From contig CAXSDR010000028.1 of the NCBI GenBank assembly GCA_964236445.1, positions 1 to 36,303 on the forward strand: DNA of 36,303 bases, written 5' to 3'. The position numbers and the translations under genes are program-made. Origin of the DNA: CAXSDR01 sp964236445. GTDB taxonomy: Bacteria; Actinomycetota; Actinomycetes; Motilibacterales; Motilibacteraceae. A model generated the notes under the pieces. That model searched no databases. It had not been told where the DNA came from and saw nothing but the letters and a program-made list of their open reading frames with translations. Shown here one piece after another: positions 8,734 to 16,450 of the stretch. Each line of letters starts with the position of its first letter. The first letter of the stretch is position 1.

Positions 8734-9458
8734 GCGTCTTCTCCCTCACCCTGCGTGCGCTGCTGCTGCGCAAGCGCACGGTCGGCCTGGCGTTGCTGCC
8801 GCTCGTGGTGGGCGGCGGTGCGGTCGTGGCGAGTCTCGTCCACGGGCAGGGCGCGCGCGACGACCTCTACGCCGCTTTCTCCGCCAATCTCGTGGTCTCG
8901 CTCGTCGTCGCGCTCGTGGCACTCGTCATGGGCATCAACGCCTTCGACGACGAGCGCGAAGGCGGCACCCTGCCGCTGCTCATGGCGACCACGACCCCGC
9001 GTTGGCGCATCGTCGTGGCCAAGTTCATGGCGGCGTGGGTGACCACCGTGCTCGTGTGCATCCCCGCCGTCGTGGGGTGCGCGGTGCTCGGCGCCCGTAC
9101 GACCTATGCGCCCGGCCGCCTGGTCGCCGACCTCTGCACATCGGTGGTGCTGGGCGCTGCGGGATACACCGCGCTGTTCGTCCTGCTCTCGCTGCTCTCG
9201 ACGCGGGGGCTGCTGATCGGGCTGGGTTATGTCGTCGTCTGGGAGGGGGCGCTCGCGACCTACACCCGGGCGTTGCGTGACCTGTCGGTCGGCGCCTATG
9301 CGCGCCGGGTTCTCGCGGAGGGGTTCGGAGCGGGCTCGGTGCCCTTCACCTTCGCCGACGCGGGCACGCGCGCCGCAGCGCTCGTCCTCGTCCTGCTCGC
9401 CGTGGCCTGTGCCGTCCTGTCGACGTTGCGGCTGCCCCGCATGCAGATCGGGCACTGA
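8730..9458 (+). CDS. ABC-2 type exporter permease (second pair)
   Basis: The last gene of the six-gene operon encodes a 242-aa membrane protein with about six transmembrane helices, starting with TVGLALLPLVVGGGAVVASL. It has the ABC-2 permease pattern DDEREGGTLPLLMATTTPRW, then RIVVAKFMAAWVTTVL, in its first half. The late segment AALVLVLLAVACAVLSTLRL is the final helix. It overlaps the upstream ATPase gene by 4 nt and is followed by 322 nt of non-coding DNA that separates the operon from the cyclitol-type cluster. Confidence 0.85.
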   Translation: MSVFSLTLRALLLRKRTVGLALLPLVVGGGAVVASLVHGQGARDDLYAAFSANLVVSLVVALVALVMGINAFDDEREGGTLPLLMATTTPRWRIVVAKFMAAWVTTVLVCIPAVVGCAVLGARTTYAPGRLVADLCTSVVLGAAGYTALFVLLSLLSTRGLLIGLGYVVVWEGALATYTRALRDLSVGAYARRVLAEGFGAGSVPFTFADAGTRAAALVLVLLAVACAVLSTLRLPRMQIGH

Positions 9459-9675
9459 CGCCGTCTGCGCCTGGCTGACTCGGCGCCGCTCCGGAGCAGG
9501 CATGACAGCCGGGCACTGCGACCCGGGCCCTGTGATGCACCGGCCCAGCGCGGCGGGGAACCCCGAAACAGGCGGGCCATTTTAGGCCGACGTCCTGCTC
9601 CGCGGCGACCCGGCTCATTCTGCGGCTGGCTTTCATAAGTTTGCCGGATATTTACTTCATGTGAACCGAATGGGT

Positions 9676-9705
9676 TTGACCCAGCGCTACTGCGCCTCAT
9701 AGAGT
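9676..9705 (+). promoter_or_regulatory. Sigma-70-like promoter of the cyclitol-type operon
   Basis: TTGACC (9676-9681), an 18-nt spacer and TAGAGT (9700-9705) match the housekeeping actinobacterial promoter pattern. It lies about 75 nt before the first start codon. The -35 box sits inside a TGGGT-TTG-ACCCA inverted repeat (9671-9683) that could bind a regulator. No experimental support. Confidence 0.5.
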
Positions 9706-9769
9706 CTGTCCCCAGAGACGCGCTCGGCATAGGTCGCCGCAAAAGCGTTCTCGCAAAACGCAACACTTC

Positions 9770-9776
9770 AAGGGGA
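9770..9776 (+). promoter_or_regulatory. Ribosome-binding site supporting a TTG start
   Basis: AAGGGGA is a near-ideal Shine-Dalgarno sequence a few bases before the TTG at 9781. It is the reason for accepting a TTG start for the cyclase gene. Confidence 0.65.
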
Positions 9777-9780
9777 CGAA

Positions 9781-10956
9781 TTGACCAGCACAACCACTCC
9801 TGTCCGTGTTCCCGCACCCAAGCCTTATTGGGTGATCGAGACGGTGCTTCCCGTAAGGTACGAAATCCTGGAAGTCGACAATCTGCTCGACCCTCGCAAT
9901 CCGGAACTCCGGCAGTTCTGTGACGGTGGAGACGAGCAGACCGTCGTCGTGATCGATCAGTCTATCGAGAGTCTGTACGGCGAAAGTATTCGCGCATACT
10001 TCTCCGCTCACGGCGTTAGCTGTTCTTTCCTCAGCATTCAGAGCGCGGAGGAGGTGAAGTCGCTCGAGCTTGTCGAGCGCGTTGCCAGCGCGCTGAATTC
10101 GGCTGGCACAAGGCGAGCGGGCAACCCGCCCATCGCGATCGGCGGCGGCGTCATGCTCGACGTCGTGGGGCTCGCGGCGAGCCTGTTCCGCCGCGGCATC
10201 CCCTACGTCAGAGTGCCGACGACTCTGCTCGGCCAGGTCGACGTCAGCGTTGCTGCGAAGACGGGCGTGAACTTCGAGGGCTACCGGAACCGCCTGGGCT
10301 CGTACGGTCCTCCGCCGCGCACGCTCATCGACCGAGCCTTCCTGGCGACCCTGCCCGAGCGGCACATCCGCAACGGTCTCGGCGAGATCTTCAAGATGGC
10401 GCTCATCAAGGACGTGGAGCTCTTTGAACTGCTCGAAAACTTCGGACCAGACCTAGTCGAGACCAAGTTCGCGCATGCCGCGGGTCACGACGTGATCGGT
10501 CGTGCCATCAAGGGCATGGTCGACGAGCTTGCGCCGAACTTGTGGGAGAAGGAGCTGCAACGGGCGGTTGACTACGGTCACTCGTTCAGCCCGCTGGTCG
10601 AGATGCGCGCGCTTCCGGATTTGCTGCACGGCGAGGCCGTGACGCTCGATTGCCTCTTCTCGGCGGTCCTGTCCTGGCAACGCGGCCTGTTGTCCCGCGA
10701 GTCCGTTCTACGCGCGATGCGTGTCGCGCACGCGCTCGGCCTCCCGGTGACGCATCCCCTCTTTCTCGATGTCAACCTGCTCGTGGAGGCACTCGCGGAC
10801 ACTCAGCGACACCGCGACGGCAATCAGAACCTGCCGGTGATGACTGAGATCGGCCGATACGCGTTCCTCAACGACGTGACGAGGGATGAGCTCGCGGCGG
10901 CTTCCGGGCTGACGTGGGAGTTGGGTCTGCACGTCACAGAGTGGAGCGCTTCGTGA
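9781..10956 (+). CDS. Sedoheptulose-7-phosphate cyclase (2-epi-5-epi-valiolone synthase-like sugar phosphate cyclase)
   Basis: A 391-aa member of the dehydroquinate-synthase superfamily, predicted to cyclise sedoheptulose 7-phosphate to a C7-cyclitol, using NAD and a divalent metal. Visible are the dinucleotide-binding GGGVMLD (121-127), PTTLLGQVD (146-154), K160 in AAKTGVN, and RNRLGSY (169-175). Probable metal ligands are E202, H267 and H283 (LLHGEAV). Two features argue against AroB. The second His of the AroB GHTxGHAxE box is replaced (GHSFSPLVEM, 266-275). The AroB DKK lysines are replaced by QRHRDG (342-347), a pattern typical of EEVS/EVS/DDGS enzymes as I recall them. Which of the three products it makes cannot be read from sequence. 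It starts at TTG after AAGGGGA. Eleven of its first 30 codons end in A/T, against three in the DUF4032 gene. Confidence 0.88.
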   Translation: MTSTTTPVRVPAPKPYWVIETVLPVRYEILEVDNLLDPRNPELRQFCDGGDEQTVVVIDQSIESLYGESIRAYFSAHGVSCSFLSIQSAEEVKSLELVERVASALNSAGTRRAGNPPIAIGGGVMLDVVGLAASLFRRGIPYVRVPTTLLGQVDVSVAAKTGVNFEGYRNRLGSYGPPPRTLIDRAFLATLPERHIRNGLGEIFKMALIKDVELFELLENFGPDLVETKFAHAAGHDVIGRAIKGMVDELAPNLWEKELQRAVDYGHSFSPLVEMRALPDLLHGEAVTLDCLFSAVLSWQRGLLSRESVLRAMRVAHALGLPVTHPLFLDVNLLVEALADTQRHRDGNQNLPVMTEIGRYAFLNDVTRDELAAASGLTWELGLHVTEWSAS

Positions 10957-11747
10957 CATCCGGCGCCGCTGCGCTGCCCGAGTTGTACGCCAGCATGGGG
11001 CTGGCCGGCCGAAGCGTGATCGTGACCGGCGGCACGGCTGGCATCGGCCGTGACACGGCGGCGCTGCTGGCTGCCTGCGGGATGCGGGTTGCCATCGTCG
11101 GCACGAACGTCGACCGCGGCGAAGCGGTCGCGAGCGAGCTGGCTGCAAGCGGTGCGGAGGTGCTCTTCTGCCGTGCGGACGTGCGTGACGGGGCTCAGCT
11201 CGAACGCGCGGTCAGTGTCGCGGCAGACGCCTTCGGCGGTCTCGACTGCGCATTCAACAATGCGGGGGTTTCGGGTGCTGGCTCAGTCGCCGACGCCGAC
11301 GAGGCGACGTTCGACGAGGCGTTTGCAGTCAATTGTCGGGGATTATGGCTCAGTATGCGCGCAGAACTAGCCGTAATGCGCGAGGCGAGTGCCGGTTGCA
11401 TTGTCAACAATTTATCGGTCCACTCCTTCCGTGTTGTCTTCACGGGCGTCGCGCCTTATGTCGCATCCAAGGCAGCCGCTGCGGCGCTTACGAGAGCGGC
11501 GGCTGTGGAATGCGCCGCTGACGGGATCCGCGTCAACGGTGTCGCACCGGGACCCATCGAAACCGATATGTATCGCCGATCACACGCGACTATTGGCGGC
11601 CCTGACCCTTGGCCCGCGCTGTTGCCTGCCGGCCGCGTGGGCGCGACCGCCGATGTCGCAGCTACCGTGGCGTGGTTATTTTCACCCGCGTCGAACTACA
11701 TCACTGGCCAGATCCTAGGCGTCGACGGCGGTTTTCTCGCCGTTTAA
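10953..11747 (+). CDS. Short-chain dehydrogenase/reductase (SDR)
   Basis: NAD(P)-dependent oxidoreductase, 264 aa, of the classical SDR type. It has cofactor motif TGGTAGIG (25-32), NNAG (102-105), N128, a serine in NNLSVHS (S155 is the likely catalytic residue), and the YVASK pair Y169/K173. The C-terminal PAGRVGATADVA and ITGQILGVDGGF segments are standard for the fold. The GTG at 10953 overlaps the cyclase stop by 4 nt; upstream in-frame GTG codons at 10941 and 10914 are possible but less likely. In the operon it probably oxidises or reduces a hydroxyl or keto group of the cyclitol. SDRs such as AcbL/AcbN of acarbose synthesis play this kind of role, but this is analogy, not a shown orthology. 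Confidence 0.9.
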   Translation: MTSGAAALPELYASMGLAGRSVIVTGGTAGIGRDTAALLAACGMRVAIVGTNVDRGEAVASELAASGAEVLFCRADVRDGAQLERAVSVAADAFGGLDCAFNNAGVSGAGSVADADEATFDEAFAVNCRGLWLSMRAELAVMREASAGCIVNNLSVHSFRVVFTGVAPYVASKAAAAALTRAAAVECAADGIRVNGVAPGPIETDMYRRSHATIGGPDPWPALLPAGRVGATADVAATVAWLFSPASNYITGQILGVDGGFLAV

Positions 11748-11773
11748 GCGGCTACCAACACAAGCGGGGCATA

Positions 11774-13258
11774 ATGCATGAACAGTTCGACTACATCGTC
11801 GTCGGCGCCGGCCTCGCTGGCTGTCTCGTCGCACGACGACTGGCAGACGAGACGGGCCGATCGGTGCTGCTCCTTGAAGCGGGCCCGTCGACGGACGACA
11901 GCCGCGTCGACATTCCACCTGCGTGGCCGCAGCTCAGCGGCAGCGAGTTCGACTGGGCTTACGAGACGGCGCCCCAGCACGGGCTCAACGGCCGAGTTCT
12001 AGCGTGGCCCCGCGGGCGACTGGTGGGAGGAAGTAGCGCGATCAACGCGATGGTGTACATCCGTGGGCACGCCACCGACTACGCCGCATGGGAGACTTTC
12101 GGCGGCACGGATTGGGGGCCGGAGGCCATGCTCGGAGCGATGGCGCGGCTCGAAGGGGCCGGCGCGGAGAGCGTGCCCGTGACCGTCCTGGACGACCCCC
12201 ATCCGCTGTCATGCGCCTTCCTCGACGCGGCGACGCTCGCGGGGCTGCCGCGGACTGCGGACTTCAACGCCGGAACGATGGACGGCGTCGGCTTCTACCG
12301 CACCACACGTGTGGGAATGACGCGGTGGACGACCGCACAGGCTCTGCGTCACCGGATCGGGGTCACGCTTCGGCCGGTCTCACATGTCACGCGAGTGCTC
12401 GTGTCCGAAGGTGCGGCCACTGGCGTCGCGTATGTCGCCGACGGACGCGAGGACCGTGTGTACGCCCGAGCGGAGGTGGTCCTCTGCGCTGGCACGATCG
12501 GGTCGGCCCACCTGTTGATGCTGTCAGGCATCGGGGGAGCCGATGAGTTGGAAGGGGTCGGCGTCCGCCCTGTCGTCGACGTGCCCGGTGTTGGACGGAA
12601 TCTGCACGATCACGTGCAGGTCTCCGTCAGCTACGCCGCGCAGGAACGCCGGGCCGTCTCGCCCGCATCCAATCTTGGCGAAGCCGGTGGCTTCCTCTAC
12701 ACGTCGGCCGACCTACCGGCGCCGGATGTTCAACTGTCGTTCGCGCCTATGTTCGGGCTGAACGGTGTGCAAGGCATCGGGGCCGGCTTCACGATCGGCC
12801 CCGCCGTCACTCGGCCCGCGAGTCGCGGAAGGATGACTCTCGCGACTGCCCACTGGACGGACAGGCCGCTGATCGATCCGGCGTATCTGACGCAGCCTGC
12901 GGACGTGGACACGCTCGTCGCCGGTGTCCGTGTCGCCCTCGCCATAGCCGAGCAGGAGCCTCTGCGAACGGCGCGCAGCACGGAGCACACGCCGACGATC
13001 GCCGCAGATGCGGAGTTCGCAGTGCTCGAGCGGTTCGTCCGCCGATCTGCGCAGACTCAATATCATCCGGTCGGCACGTGTCGCATAGGAACCGGCGACG
13101 ATGCAGTCGTCGACCCCAAGCTACGCGTACGCGGCGTCGATGCGCTGCGCGTCATGGACGCCAGCGTCATGCCGTCCGTCACAACGGGCAACATCCAGGC
13201 GCCAGTTCTCGCGATTGCCTCGCTCGGAGCCGACATGCTCGTCGGCTCTGCCCGATGA
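11774..13258 (+). CDS. GMC-family FAD-dependent oxidoreductase
   Basis: A 494-aa glucose-methanol-choline family flavoprotein, which oxidises alcohols to carbonyls. The N-terminal Rossmann motif GAGLAG (11-16) is followed by E35 in LLLEAGP. The GMC signature GRLVGGSSAINAMVYIRG follows. The C-terminal catalytic pair is H431 in YHPVGTCRIG and N473 in TTGNIQAP. This is close in plan to choline-dehydrogenase-like enzymes of about 500-560 aa, so it looks complete. The ATG at 11774 lies 26 nt after the SDR stop, the only real gap in the operon, and its own stop overlaps the next gene by 4 nt. No signal peptide is seen, so it acts in the cytoplasm. A ring or side-chain hydroxyl of the cyclitol is the likely substrate by context. 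Confidence 0.92.
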   Translation: MHEQFDYIVVGAGLAGCLVARRLADETGRSVLLLEAGPSTDDSRVDIPPAWPQLSGSEFDWAYETAPQHGLNGRVLAWPRGRLVGGSSAINAMVYIRGHATDYAAWETFGGTDWGPEAMLGAMARLEGAGAESVPVTVLDDPHPLSCAFLDAATLAGLPRTADFNAGTMDGVGFYRTTRVGMTRWTTAQALRHRIGVTLRPVSHVTRVLVSEGAATGVAYVADGREDRVYARAEVVLCAGTIGSAHLLMLSGIGGADELEGVGVRPVVDVPGVGRNLHDHVQVSVSYAAQERRAVSPASNLGEAGGFLYTSADLPAPDVQLSFAPMFGLNGVQGIGAGFTIGPAVTRPASRGRMTLATAHWTDRPLIDPAYLTQPADVDTLVAGVRVALAIAEQEPLRTARSTEHTPTIAADAEFAVLERFVRRSAQTQYHPVGTCRIGTGDDAVVDPKLRVRGVDALRVMDASVMPSVTTGNIQAPVLAIASLGADMLVGSAR

Positions 13259-14247
13259 GCGCCATGTTCCTACGCTGGGGCGTTCTGGGTGCCACGGCGT
13301 ACATCAGTGGTCATGTCCTACCCGCCATCAACGCATCGCCGACGGGCGTCGTGGCGGTTGTTGCAAGTGGCCGGGCCGGCCGGGCCGCGGCAACAGCCGT
13401 CGCGCACCAGTATGGTGCGCGCAGCGTTGCGGGGTACGACGACGTTCTCGCAAGTGCTGACGTCGATGCCGTCTACATCGCGCTGCCAAACGCATTGCAC
13501 GCCGAGTGGGCGTGCCGCGCGTTGAGCGCAGGTAAGCATGTGCTGGTCGAGAAGCCGCTGGCCATGACGCCCGAGGAGGTTTCCGCCGTGGGCGAGGCCG
13601 CGGCGGCGGCAGGGCGGACAGCCATGGAGGCGTTCATGTACCGTTTCCACCCGCAGCATGCCGTGGCTCACGACGCCGTGGGCAGCGGCGCCATCGGGGA
13701 GTTGCGTGGGGTGCGGGCGTCATTCGCGTTCGAGATCCGCGACGAGCGCAACATTCGGCTGAATGCTTCGCTCGGAGGCGGCGCCACGTGGGACGTGGGC
13801 TGCTATCCCGTTGACGTCGCACGTTGGTACCTCGGCACACCGTTGGCGGTGCGCGCGTTCCGCCGGTCACGTCCGAGCGGGCTCGACAGCACGGTCGCCG
13901 CAGTTCTCGAATTCGGCGGTGGTCGCTTCGCCACCATTGACTACAGCATCGACTACGGTCCGCGCGCGTGGTACGAGTTGCAGGGCACGACCGGCTCCGT
14001 CACGGTGCACAACGCATGGGCGATGAAGTCAACGCCAGCGCGCGTCACAATCGCGATCGGTGACAATTCCGTGCGCGACGTGACGGTCGCGGCCGCCGAT
14101 CACTACGGGTGTCAGGTGAGAGCTTTCGAGGAGGCGGTTCTCAACGGCCGCGAAGCGCCGTACGCCCTGACGGAGTCGGTCGAGAACGCTCGAGTCACAC
14201 AGGCCGTCCTGCGTGCCGCGACAACCGGGGAGGGCATGACACTGTGA
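13255..14247 (+). CDS. Gfo/Idh/MocA family oxidoreductase
   Basis: NAD(P)-dependent dehydrogenase of the family that includes myo-inositol 2-dehydrogenase and glucose-fructose oxidoreductase; 330 aa. It has an N-terminal Rossmann domain (WGVLGATAYISG, 8-19), the active-site EKP at 99-101 in VLVEKPLAMT, EAFMYRFHP (125-133), and a C-terminal alpha/beta domain with GGGATWDVGCYPVD (174-187). It lies within the operon with 4-nt overlaps on both sides (ATGA, then GTGA). Inositol-type dehydrogenases of this family act on cyclitols, which fits the neighbouring cyclase. It may alternatively act on the sugar donated by the glycosyltransferase. Substrate and direction are unknown. Confidence 0.9.
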   Translation: MSAMFLRWGVLGATAYISGHVLPAINASPTGVVAVVASGRAGRAAATAVAHQYGARSVAGYDDVLASADVDAVYIALPNALHAEWACRALSAGKHVLVEKPLAMTPEEVSAVGEAAAAAGRTAMEAFMYRFHPQHAVAHDAVGSGAIGELRGVRASFAFEIRDERNIRLNASLGGGATWDVGCYPVDVARWYLGTPLAVRAFRRSRPSGLDSTVAAVLEFGGGRFATIDYSIDYGPRAWYELQGTTGSVTVHNAWAMKSTPARVTIAIGDNSVRDVTVAAADHYGCQVRAFEEAVLNGREAPYALTESVENARVTQAVLRAATTGEGMTL

Positions 14248-15200
14248 CCGCGCTATCGGATGCCGTCTTCGTGATGCCGTACTACGGCGACAGCGCGTTT
14301 AGCCGTGAATACCTGCGACGAGCATTCGCCGGTCTTATCCGGCAGACGGACGCTCGGTGGCGCCTCGTCATCGTCGATGATGCCTCACCGGCGGCTGACG
14401 AGTCACAGTTCCTCCTTGCGTTAGCGGGCGAAGACCCACGAGTTCACGTCATCGTCCAGCCGCGGAACGTCGGCGCAGGGGAGTGCCGCAACACCGGCGT
14501 GCGGTGGGCCGCGACCCAGGGTGCATCCATCGTGCTTTTTCACGATGCCGACGACATCGCACACGAGCGACGTCTCGAGCTGACGCGCCAAATTCTGACG
14601 CGACGGGACGACGTCGACTTCGTGTACTCGACGTTCCTCGTCATCGACGAGGAGGACCGACTGGTTTCGCCAGACGTGCTCACGCCCTCCATCGCTGAGA
14701 TCCTCGACGTCCACGGGGACGCGCCCGTGCACGGACCGGACGCCTGGCAGCGCATCGCCACCGAAACTGGTTACACCACCCAGACGTCGACAGTCGGTGT
14801 ACGGATCGGACTTGCGTTGGCGCAACCCTTTCCGGCCGTGCGCGGCTCGGAGGACTCGCACACGTGGCTGCGCATGTCGGCGGCGGGGCGAGGTTTCGCG
14901 TATGCCCCCGGTATCGCGACGCTCTACCGCGTGCCGCAGACATCGAAGTCCTCGTCGGACAGGGCTCGCATCGGGCTGGCGGACTACTACCGACTTCTCG
15001 TGTCGATGAACCAAGACGGCTTCGCTCGCGCTGTCGAACTCGCGCTCGATCGCGGCCGCTTGGCGTCCAGCGACATCCCCGATCTCTGGGTGCGCTTCTT
15101 GCGGCGGCTGGCCGTCACCGTGCAGCGCGAGGAACAACATGCACTCGCCGACGCCGTTTTTCAAGCGGCCGATGCGTGGGCCGCCAAGGCGCACGCGTGA
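14244..15200 (+). CDS. Family 2 glycosyltransferase
   Basis: A 318-aa GT-A fold transferase predicted to move a sugar from a nucleotide donor to an acceptor. It starts directly with the fold (VFVMPYYGD) and shows VDDAS (44-48), NVGAGECRNTGVRWA (75-89), the metal-binding DxD in HDADD (D101, D103) and, later, RGSEDSHTWLRM, the typical acceptor/ED region of GT2 enzymes. No membrane segment is evident. The GTG at 14244 overlaps the previous stop by 4 nt. Within this operon the simplest role is glycosylation of the cyclitol. No nucleotide-sugar synthesis gene is present, so a common cellular donor would be used. Small-molecule GT2 enzymes are less usual than GT1 or GT20 ones in such clusters. Confidence 0.88.
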   Translation: MTALSDAVFVMPYYGDSAFSREYLRRAFAGLIRQTDARWRLVIVDDASPAADESQFLLALAGEDPRVHVIVQPRNVGAGECRNTGVRWAATQGASIVLFHDADDIAHERRLELTRQILTRRDDVDFVYSTFLVIDEEDRLVSPDVLTPSIAEILDVHGDAPVHGPDAWQRIATETGYTTQTSTVGVRIGLALAQPFPAVRGSEDSHTWLRMSAAGRGFAYAPGIATLYRVPQTSKSSSDRARIGLADYYRLLVSMNQDGFARAVELALDRGRLASSDIPDLWVRFLRRLAVTVQREEQHALADAVFQAADAWAAKAHA

Positions 15201-16450
15201 GGCCTCGGCCGGCGCCTTCACGCGCCGAGCTTGCCGCGCGCACGATCTTCGTCATGCACGCCGCGGTCCTTGGGTTCTGGTCCGTGCAGATTCCGGCGGT
15301 CGCGCACCACGCACGACTCCACGACGGTCAACTGGGGCTGGCTCTCGCCGCCGAGCCCATAGGCTCCGGATTGGTGATGCTGGGGGCCGGCGCGCTCGTA
15401 CAGCGGTTCGGCAGCGCCCGCGTTCTGCGTGCCGTCGTCGTGCCGTATGCAGCGGCGACGGCCGCCGTAGGGCTGGCTACATCGCTGTCGACGGCTGCTG
15501 TCGCACTCGGGCTGTGGGGCGCGACGATGGCGGTTCTCAACATCGCGATGAACACTCAAGGGCTCGTCGTCGAGGCGGCGATCGGCCACGGAGTTCTCGT
15601 GAAGCTGCACGGGTGGTGGAGTCTGGGCGCCTTCGCCGGTGCGGCGCTGGGCTCCGGGCTCGGCGCAGTCAACTTCTCCGTCACCGCGCGGATGACGGTC
15701 GCAGCTCTCGCAGCACTCGTTGTCATGGCCGCAGCGTCGCTCGCGCTGCTGCCGGGGACGGGAGATGATGATCCTGTGCATCGCCGCGGATTGGTGCGTC
15801 CCGACGCATGGCTGCTAGGCCTTTCCTTCATAGCGTTCTGCTCCCTGTTGTGCGAAGGAGCGGTCTTGACCTGGAGTGCGCTGTTCCTCACTGACACCGT
15901 TCATGTGACGGCATGGGCAGCCGGGTTGGGCTACGCCGGTTTCGCCCTTGCGATGTGCGCCGGGCGCCTTTGCGGTGACCGGGTGTTCGCCGCGGTCGGT
16001 ACCGCACGCGGCGTCGTCGTCGCGTCGGCATGCGCAGCGATCGCGATATTCGCTGGCCTGTACGCCGTGCAGGCGATTGTCACCATCGCGAGCTTCGCTC
16101 TGCTGGGCCTCGGCCTGTCATGCGTGATGCCGGTGGTCACGCGCGTCGCTGGAACGGCAAAGGGCGTGCCGGCCGCACCCGCCATCGCCCTCGTATCCAG
16201 CAGCGGCTGGGTCGGTGTCGTCGCCGGACCACCCCTCATCGGTTGGGTTGCGTCGCTCTCGTCGCTGCGTACCGCGCTCGGAGCACTCGTCGTGCTTCCC
16301 GCGCTGATCGCCGTCCTGACTCCCGCGCTCCTCGTCCGCCGCGGCACAGCGAGCGACCGCGACGTCGCCGCACAAGGTGCGGATGTCGATGTGCGGGGCG
16401 GAGAGCGTGAGTGCCGGAAATCAAGCGCGGCGTTGAACGAGGTGTCATGA
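15197..16450 (+). CDS. MFS transporter (YbjJ-like), probable product exporter
   Basis: A 417-aa major facilitator protein with about 12 hydrophobic segments. The conserved MAVLNIAMNTQGLVVE stretch in helix 4 and the KLHGWWSLGAFAG loop resemble bacterial YbjJ-type sugar/drug MFS proteins. The C-terminus ends in a hydrophilic tail of about 40 residues. The GTG at 15197 overlaps the glycosyltransferase stop, and the stop overlaps the phosphatase gene start, both by 4 nt. Its place between biosynthetic genes points to export of the finished compound or uptake of a precursor. Direction cannot be read from sequence. Confidence 0.88.
   Translation: MRPRPAPSRAELAARTIFVMHAAVLGFWSVQIPAVAHHARLHDGQLGLALAAEPIGSGLVMLGAGALVQRFGSARVLRAVVVPYAAATAAVGLATSLSTAAVALGLWGATMAVLNIAMNTQGLVVEAAIGHGVLVKLHGWWSLGAFAGAALGSGLGAVNFSVTARMTVAALAALVVMAAASLALLPGTGDDDPVHRRGLVRPDAWLLGLSFIAFCSLLCEGAVLTWSALFLTDTVHVTAWAAGLGYAGFALAMCAGRLCGDRVFAAVGTARGVVVASACAAIAIFAGLYAVQAIVTIASFALLGLGLSCVMPVVTRVAGTAKGVPAAPAIALVSSSGWVGVVAGPPLIGWVASLSSLRTALGALVVLPALIAVLTPALLVRRGTASDRDVAAQGADVDVRGGERECRKSSAALNEVS

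Larger units (their letters stand above)
9459..9780 (+). other. Non-coding boundary between the ABC operon and the cyclitol-type cluster
   Basis: No gene is supported in these 322 nt. The first part is GC-rich with weak inverted repeats: palindrome GCTCCGGAGC at 9488-9497, and GGGCC/GGCCC arms at 9525-9529 and 9542-9546. These could end the ABC operon transcript, but none is a convincing terminator. From about 9590 the DNA becomes visibly richer in A/T and holds a promoter-like element (9676-9705), a small hairpin TGGGT/ACCCA (9671-9683) over its -35 box, and a ribosome-binding site at 9770-9776. Confidence 0.6.

Noticed and set aside
9781..10956. Cyclase gene as an ordinary aroB (3-dehydroquinate synthase)
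   Set aside because: The AroB second His and DKK lysines are absent and the HRDG motif of SH7P cyclases is present; no shikimate genes adjoin.
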